Source: Citrobacter amalonaticus
GTDB lineage: Bacteria > Pseudomonadota > Gammaproteobacteria > Enterobacterales > Enterobacteriaceae
Length of the DNA: 64,000 nucleotides
Direction: 5' to 3'
Assembly (NCBI GenBank): GCA_028994555.1
Contig: JARDVN010000001.1
Coordinates: 4,092,001 to 4,156,000, forward strand
Positions 60,792 through 64,000 of this stretch are shown in pieces. Positions within the stretch are counted from its first letter, which is position 1. Every line of letters begins with the position of its first letter. The notes beneath the pieces were generated by a model, which saw only the letters and a list, made by a program, of their open reading frames with translations, was not told the DNA's origin and ran no database searches. The translations under genes and the position numbers were made by a program.

Positions 60792-61942
60792 GGTGGGTTA
60801 CCTTCAGCAGTGCGATCCCTAAGTCAAACAGCGCATCAATCAGTACCGCCAGTGCGATAACCGGGATCACTCCCAGCAACACCAGATCCACGGCACTACT
60901 GAGCAGTCCCTGAAACACCAGCAAGCCAAAACCACCTGCGCCAATCAGCGCTGCGATGACGGCCATCCCGACAGTCTGCACCATTACCACCCGCAGGCTA
61001 CGTAAAAAAGACCGGCAACGCCAGCGGCAACTGTACGTGAAGGAAACGCTGGGCGGTGCTCATGCCCATCGCCCGTGCGCTTTCGAGAACATCACGAGGA
61101 ACCTGATTCAGCCCGGCCACCACCCCGCGAACCAGTGGCAAAAGCGCATACAGCACCAGCGCGATCAGCGCCGGAGTCATGCCGGTTCCCGCTACGCCCA
61201 TTGTCGCAAGCCAGGGAAAGGCTTTAACCAGCCCGGCAAGCGGCGCAATTAACAGGCCGAACAGAGCGACGGAAGGAACAGTCTGGATAACATTGAGAAC
61301 GGTGAACACCGGCCCCTGGCGGGACGGGAAAAAATAACACCCGATACCGAGAGGGATGCCAATCACCAGCGCGGGCAGCACGGTCCCGAAAAGCAATGTA
61401 AGATGCTGAGCCAACGCATCATCAAAGACATCCTGACGGTTAGCGTACTCTTTGAGTAAAGAGAGGTTATCGAAGGTCCCCGTCAACAAGAGTGCGACGG
61501 GAATGATCGCTATCTGCGCATGTAAAACCCAACGCCAGAGGGGTTGTGCGGTAATTCGCCGGATGGCGTCACTGCAGGCCAGCAATCCCAGCGCGAGCCC
61601 CAGCCACAGACCGCTTCCCACACTGGTTCGCGCCAGCGGTGTCCCGGTTTCAGCCAGATATGTCGCCGCCTTGCCGACGCTGCACAACATCAGGATCACC
61701 AGCAGTTGCGCCACCGCCAGCGTGCCTACCGCCCCTTTTCTTCCCGGCACGAAGCACAAGGTCAGCAAGGCGCAGCCCGCACCGGTGAGCACCGACACCG
61801 AACCGGGCCACAGAGTCCAGAGCTGACGCCCCTCTCCCGATACCAGGCGATTCGGGGCATAGTTCACAAACGGCAGCGCGACGGCGGCGGCAGAAAGCAC
61901 AACCAGCAGTAACAGAACGCGCTGAATACTCACTTTTGACAC
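60784..61942 (-). CDS. yehY: Osmoprotectant ABC permease YehY, one +1 shift
   Basis: Second inner-membrane permease of the OsmF system, with an extra N-terminal membrane region before the conserved transport domain ('[20 protein letters not shown]', '[20 protein letters not shown]'). GTG 61942 is chosen because it gives exactly 385 residues, like E. coli, and has 'aaggttggg' just upstream; a TTG three codons earlier is in frame. The frame breaks at A run 61004-61009 (LALPVF / [13 protein letters not shown]). Confidence 0.9.
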
Positions 61943-61966
61943 ATCACCCAACCTTTTTCAGTCCCT

Positions 61967-62885
61967 TTACTTCACCCATCCCTTTTGTTTCAGATAGTCC
62001 GCCGCCACTTTTTTGGCGTCTAACCCTTCAACGGCAATGCTGGCATTAAGTTGTTGCAACGTTTTTTCATCCAGGCTGGCAAACACCGGTTGCAGCCATT
62101 CCGCCATTTGCGGGTATTCCTTCAATACCGCCTCACGCACGACCGGGGCTGGTGCATAAATGGGTTGTACGCCTTTGGGATCGCTTAAGGTCTGCAGCCC
62201 CAGCGCGGCGACCGGACCATCCGTACCGTAAGCCATCGCAGCGTTGACGCCGGACGTTTGCTGCGCGGCGGCTTTAATGGTAACCGCCGTGTCACCCCCC
62301 CGCCAGCGACAGCAACTGATCCTGACTGAGTTTGAAATCGTAGGCTTTTTCGAAAGCGGGCAGCGCGTCAGCACGCTCGATAAATTCAGCGGAGGCGGCC
62401 AGTTTGAAGGTGCCGCCCTCTTTCAGGTAACGTCCGAGATCGGCCAGTGAAGTGAGTTTATTCTGTTGTGCGACATCGCTACGCACCGCGATAGTCCAGG
62501 TATTGTTAGCCGGTGCTGGCGTTAACCAGACCAGCTTATTCTGCTCTGCATCGAGTTTTTTAACTTTCTCAAAGCCCGCTTGCGCGTTTTTCCATGCCGG
62601 ATCGTTTTCATCTTTGAAGAAAAACGCGCCGTTGCCGGTGTATTCAGGGTAGATATCCAGTTCACCCGAGGTAATTGCCCCACGTACGACCGGCGTGGTG
62701 CCCAACTGGACCTTATTCACCGTTTTGACGTCGTGGCTTTCCAGCACCTGCAAAATGATGTTGCCAAGCAGTGCGCCTTCGGTATCAATTTTCGACCCAA
62801 CCTTCACCGGCGATGCCGCCTGCAAGGGTAAGCTCACTGCCGCTAACAGCGCCAGCGAACCGGCCCAGACCTTTGAGATTGTCAT
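61967..62885 (-). CDS. osmF: Osmoprotectant-binding protein OsmF (YehZ), one +1 shift
   Basis: Periplasmic substrate-binding component of the OsmF-YehYXW importer; in E. coli it is RpoS- and osmotic-stress-induced. It has a signal peptide of about 23 residues (SLALLAAVSLPLQAA). Binding-protein features include 'VKVGSKIDTEGALLGNIILQ' and 'ITSGELDIYPEYTGNGAFFF'. The frame breaks at the 7-base C run 62295-62301 (LLSLAGG / DTAVTIKAAAQ), and correction gives exactly 305 residues. It is the first gene of the operon. Confidence 0.94.
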
Positions 62886-62992
62886 GATGCTTTCCTCATC
62901 TTTTTGTCGCCTTTTTCAGCGACTTGAGGGAAAAGCATAGTCGAAAAGTGCTCTGTTAACCCAACATTTCCGATTTTTCACTGCACTCACAA

Positions 62993-63016
62993 GGGGAACC
63001 CACGGGTGAGTTCCCC
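62993..63016 (-). terminator. Hairpin after bglX
   Basis: ggggaac and gttcccc arms surround a 10-base loop, 9 bases beyond the bglX stop on the minus strand. It is the likely 3' end of bglX, though only a weak T tract follows. Confidence 0.55.
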
Positions 63017-63024
63017 TGTATCAG

Positions 63025-64000
63025 TTACAGCAATTCAAACGTCCCCTGCTTCACGCGGGCAGAATCGACGCCGATAAAGACGTTGAACTTGCCGGGTTCA
63101 GCATCGAACGTCATCTGCTGATTCCAGAACTTCAGCGCATTGATATCAATCGGGAAGCTGACGGTTTGCGTTTCGCCAGGTTTAAGGTTCACTTTCTTAA
63201 AGCCTTTCAGCTCTTTGACCGGTCGGCTCATGGACGCAGTGACATCCTGCACATACATCTGGATCACCGTCTCACCTTCACGCTTGCCGGTATTGGTGAC
63301 CTGAACGCTTGCGGTCACGCTGCCGTCACGTTTCATCGTGGGTGCTGAAAGCGACACGTCAGAGACGGTAAACGTGGTGTAGCTCAGACCATAACCAAAC
63401 GGATAGAGCGGGCCGTTCGCTTCGTCAAAATAGCGAGAGGTGTATTTGTTCGGTTTGTCGGCGTTATACGGACGACCGGTGTTGAGGTGGCTGTAATAAG
63501 TCGGGATCTGCCCCACCGAGCGCGGGAAAGACATGGGCAGCTTGCCCGACGGGTTGTAGTCGCCAAACAGCACGTCGGCAATCGCGTTGCCGCCTTCTGT
63601 CCCGGCAAACCAGGTTTCCAGAATCGCATCGGCCTGTTGATCTTCTTTCACCAGCGCCAGCGGACGCCCGTTCATCAGCACCAGCACCAGCGGTTTGCCG
63701 GTCGCTTTCAGTGCCGCGATCAGGTCACGCTGGCTCTGTGGCAGCGTGATATCGGTGCGGCTTGACGCTTCATGAGCCATGCCCTGCGCCTCACCCACTA
63801 CGGCGACAACCACATCAGACTGCTTCGCCGCCGTGACGGCTTCATCAATCATCTCCTGAGGAGAACGGGGATCCACCTTCACCGCGTCTTCATACTGATT
63901 AAGGAAGGTAACGATGTCTTTATCGTTAGTGACGTTGGCCCCGTGGGCGTACACCACTTTCCCGTTTGCACCCAGCGCATTTTTAATGCCGGTGAGAACC
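63025..64000 (-). CDS. bglX: Periplasmic beta-glucosidase BglX (3' part, runs off right edge)
   Basis: C-terminal 324 or so residues of a GH3 beta-glucosidase of about 765 residues. Visible parts are the second GH3 domain ('VVVAVVGEAQGMAHEASSRT', 'WFAGTEGGNAIADVLFGDYN', 'PLYPFGYGLSYTTF') and the C-terminal fibronectin III-like domain ('VTASVQVTNTGKREGETVIQ'). The frame is open to the window edge without a break. The catalytic nucleophile and signal peptide lie outside. It is upstream of osmF on the same strand but separated by its own hairpin and the osmF promoter. Confidence 0.94.
   Translation of the reverse strand, partial: VLTGIKNALGANGKVVYAHGANVTNDKDIVTFLNQYEDAVKVDPRSPQEMIDEAVTAAKQSDVVVAVVGEAQGMAHEASSRTDITLPQSQRDLIAALKATGKPLVLVLMNGRPLALVKEDQQADAILETWFAGTEGGNAIADVLFGDYNPSGKLPMSFPRSVGQIPTYYSHLNTGRPYNADKPNKYTSRYFDEANGPLYPFGYGLSYTTFTVSDVSLSAPTMKRDGSVTASVQVTNTGKREGETVIQMYVQDVTASMSRPVKELKGFKKVNLKPGETQTVSFPIDINALKFWNQQMTFDAEPGKFNVFIGVDSARVKQGTFELL

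Noticed and set aside
1..64000. CRISPR arrays, tRNA or rRNA genes, insertion sequences, integrases, prophage genes
   Set aside because: I looked for repeat-spacer arrays, tRNA-like ends, transposase motifs and phage modules and saw none; the only mobile sequences are REP and ERIC-type elements.

Overview
The window looks like a chromosomal segment of an enterobacterium close to Escherichia, Salmonella and Citrobacter, most likely Citrobacter. Gene content and order match the E. coli K-12 wca-to-bglX region almost gene for gene. It differs from K-12 in two ways. The K-12 genes yegI, pphC and yegL are absent between yegD and mdtA. The rcnR/rcnA/yehA-E block between thiM and mrp is replaced by a different, AT-rich stretch. 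The genus is an inference from recalled synteny; no search was run.

Layout. (1) 1-15671, minus strand: colanic acid capsule operon read right to left, wza-wzb-wzc-wcaA-wcaB-wcaC-wcaD-wcaE-wcaF-gmd-fcl-gmm-wcaI-cpsB-cpsG (cpsG cut by the left edge). A JUMPstart/ops element and candidate RcsAB boxes lie upstream of wza, and ERIC and REP repeats sit inside the operon. (2) 16349-25742: yegH, the udk-dcd-asmA operon, the large cyclic-di-GMP protein dgcE and alkA. (3) 25879-38648: yegD, a Sib/Ibs type I toxin-antitoxin locus, then mdtABCD-baeSR, an RND efflux operon with its own two-component system behind a BaeR-box-like site. (4) 38815-48480: trhP, the CRP-controlled small RNA CyaR, yegS, fbaB, yegTUV with regulator yegW, and thiMD with a TPP riboswitch. 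(5) 48481-51590: an AT-rich island with a collagen-like trimeric autotransporter, a possible 35-residue membrane peptide, an unassigned lipoprotein and an rcnB gene without rcnR or rcnA beside it. (6) 51590-64000: mrp, metG, yehS, btsSR, mlrA, yohO, the osmF-yehYXW osmolyte transporter and the 3' part of bglX.

The dominant oddity is technical. I count 38 reading-frame breaks in 27 genes. Every one is a single extra base in a homopolymer run (reported length 5-7), and removing that base restores a full-length family protein. 25 other genes, all housekeeping or accessory in the same way, are intact. This is the signature of homopolymer insertion errors in the sequence, not of gene decay, so broken genes are annotated here as full-length CDS with the break stated. 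Features that look biologically interesting are the collagen-like autotransporter island, the lone rcnB, the single Ibs peptide, the mobile repeats inside the capsule operon, and a duplicated terminator around a REP element after metG.
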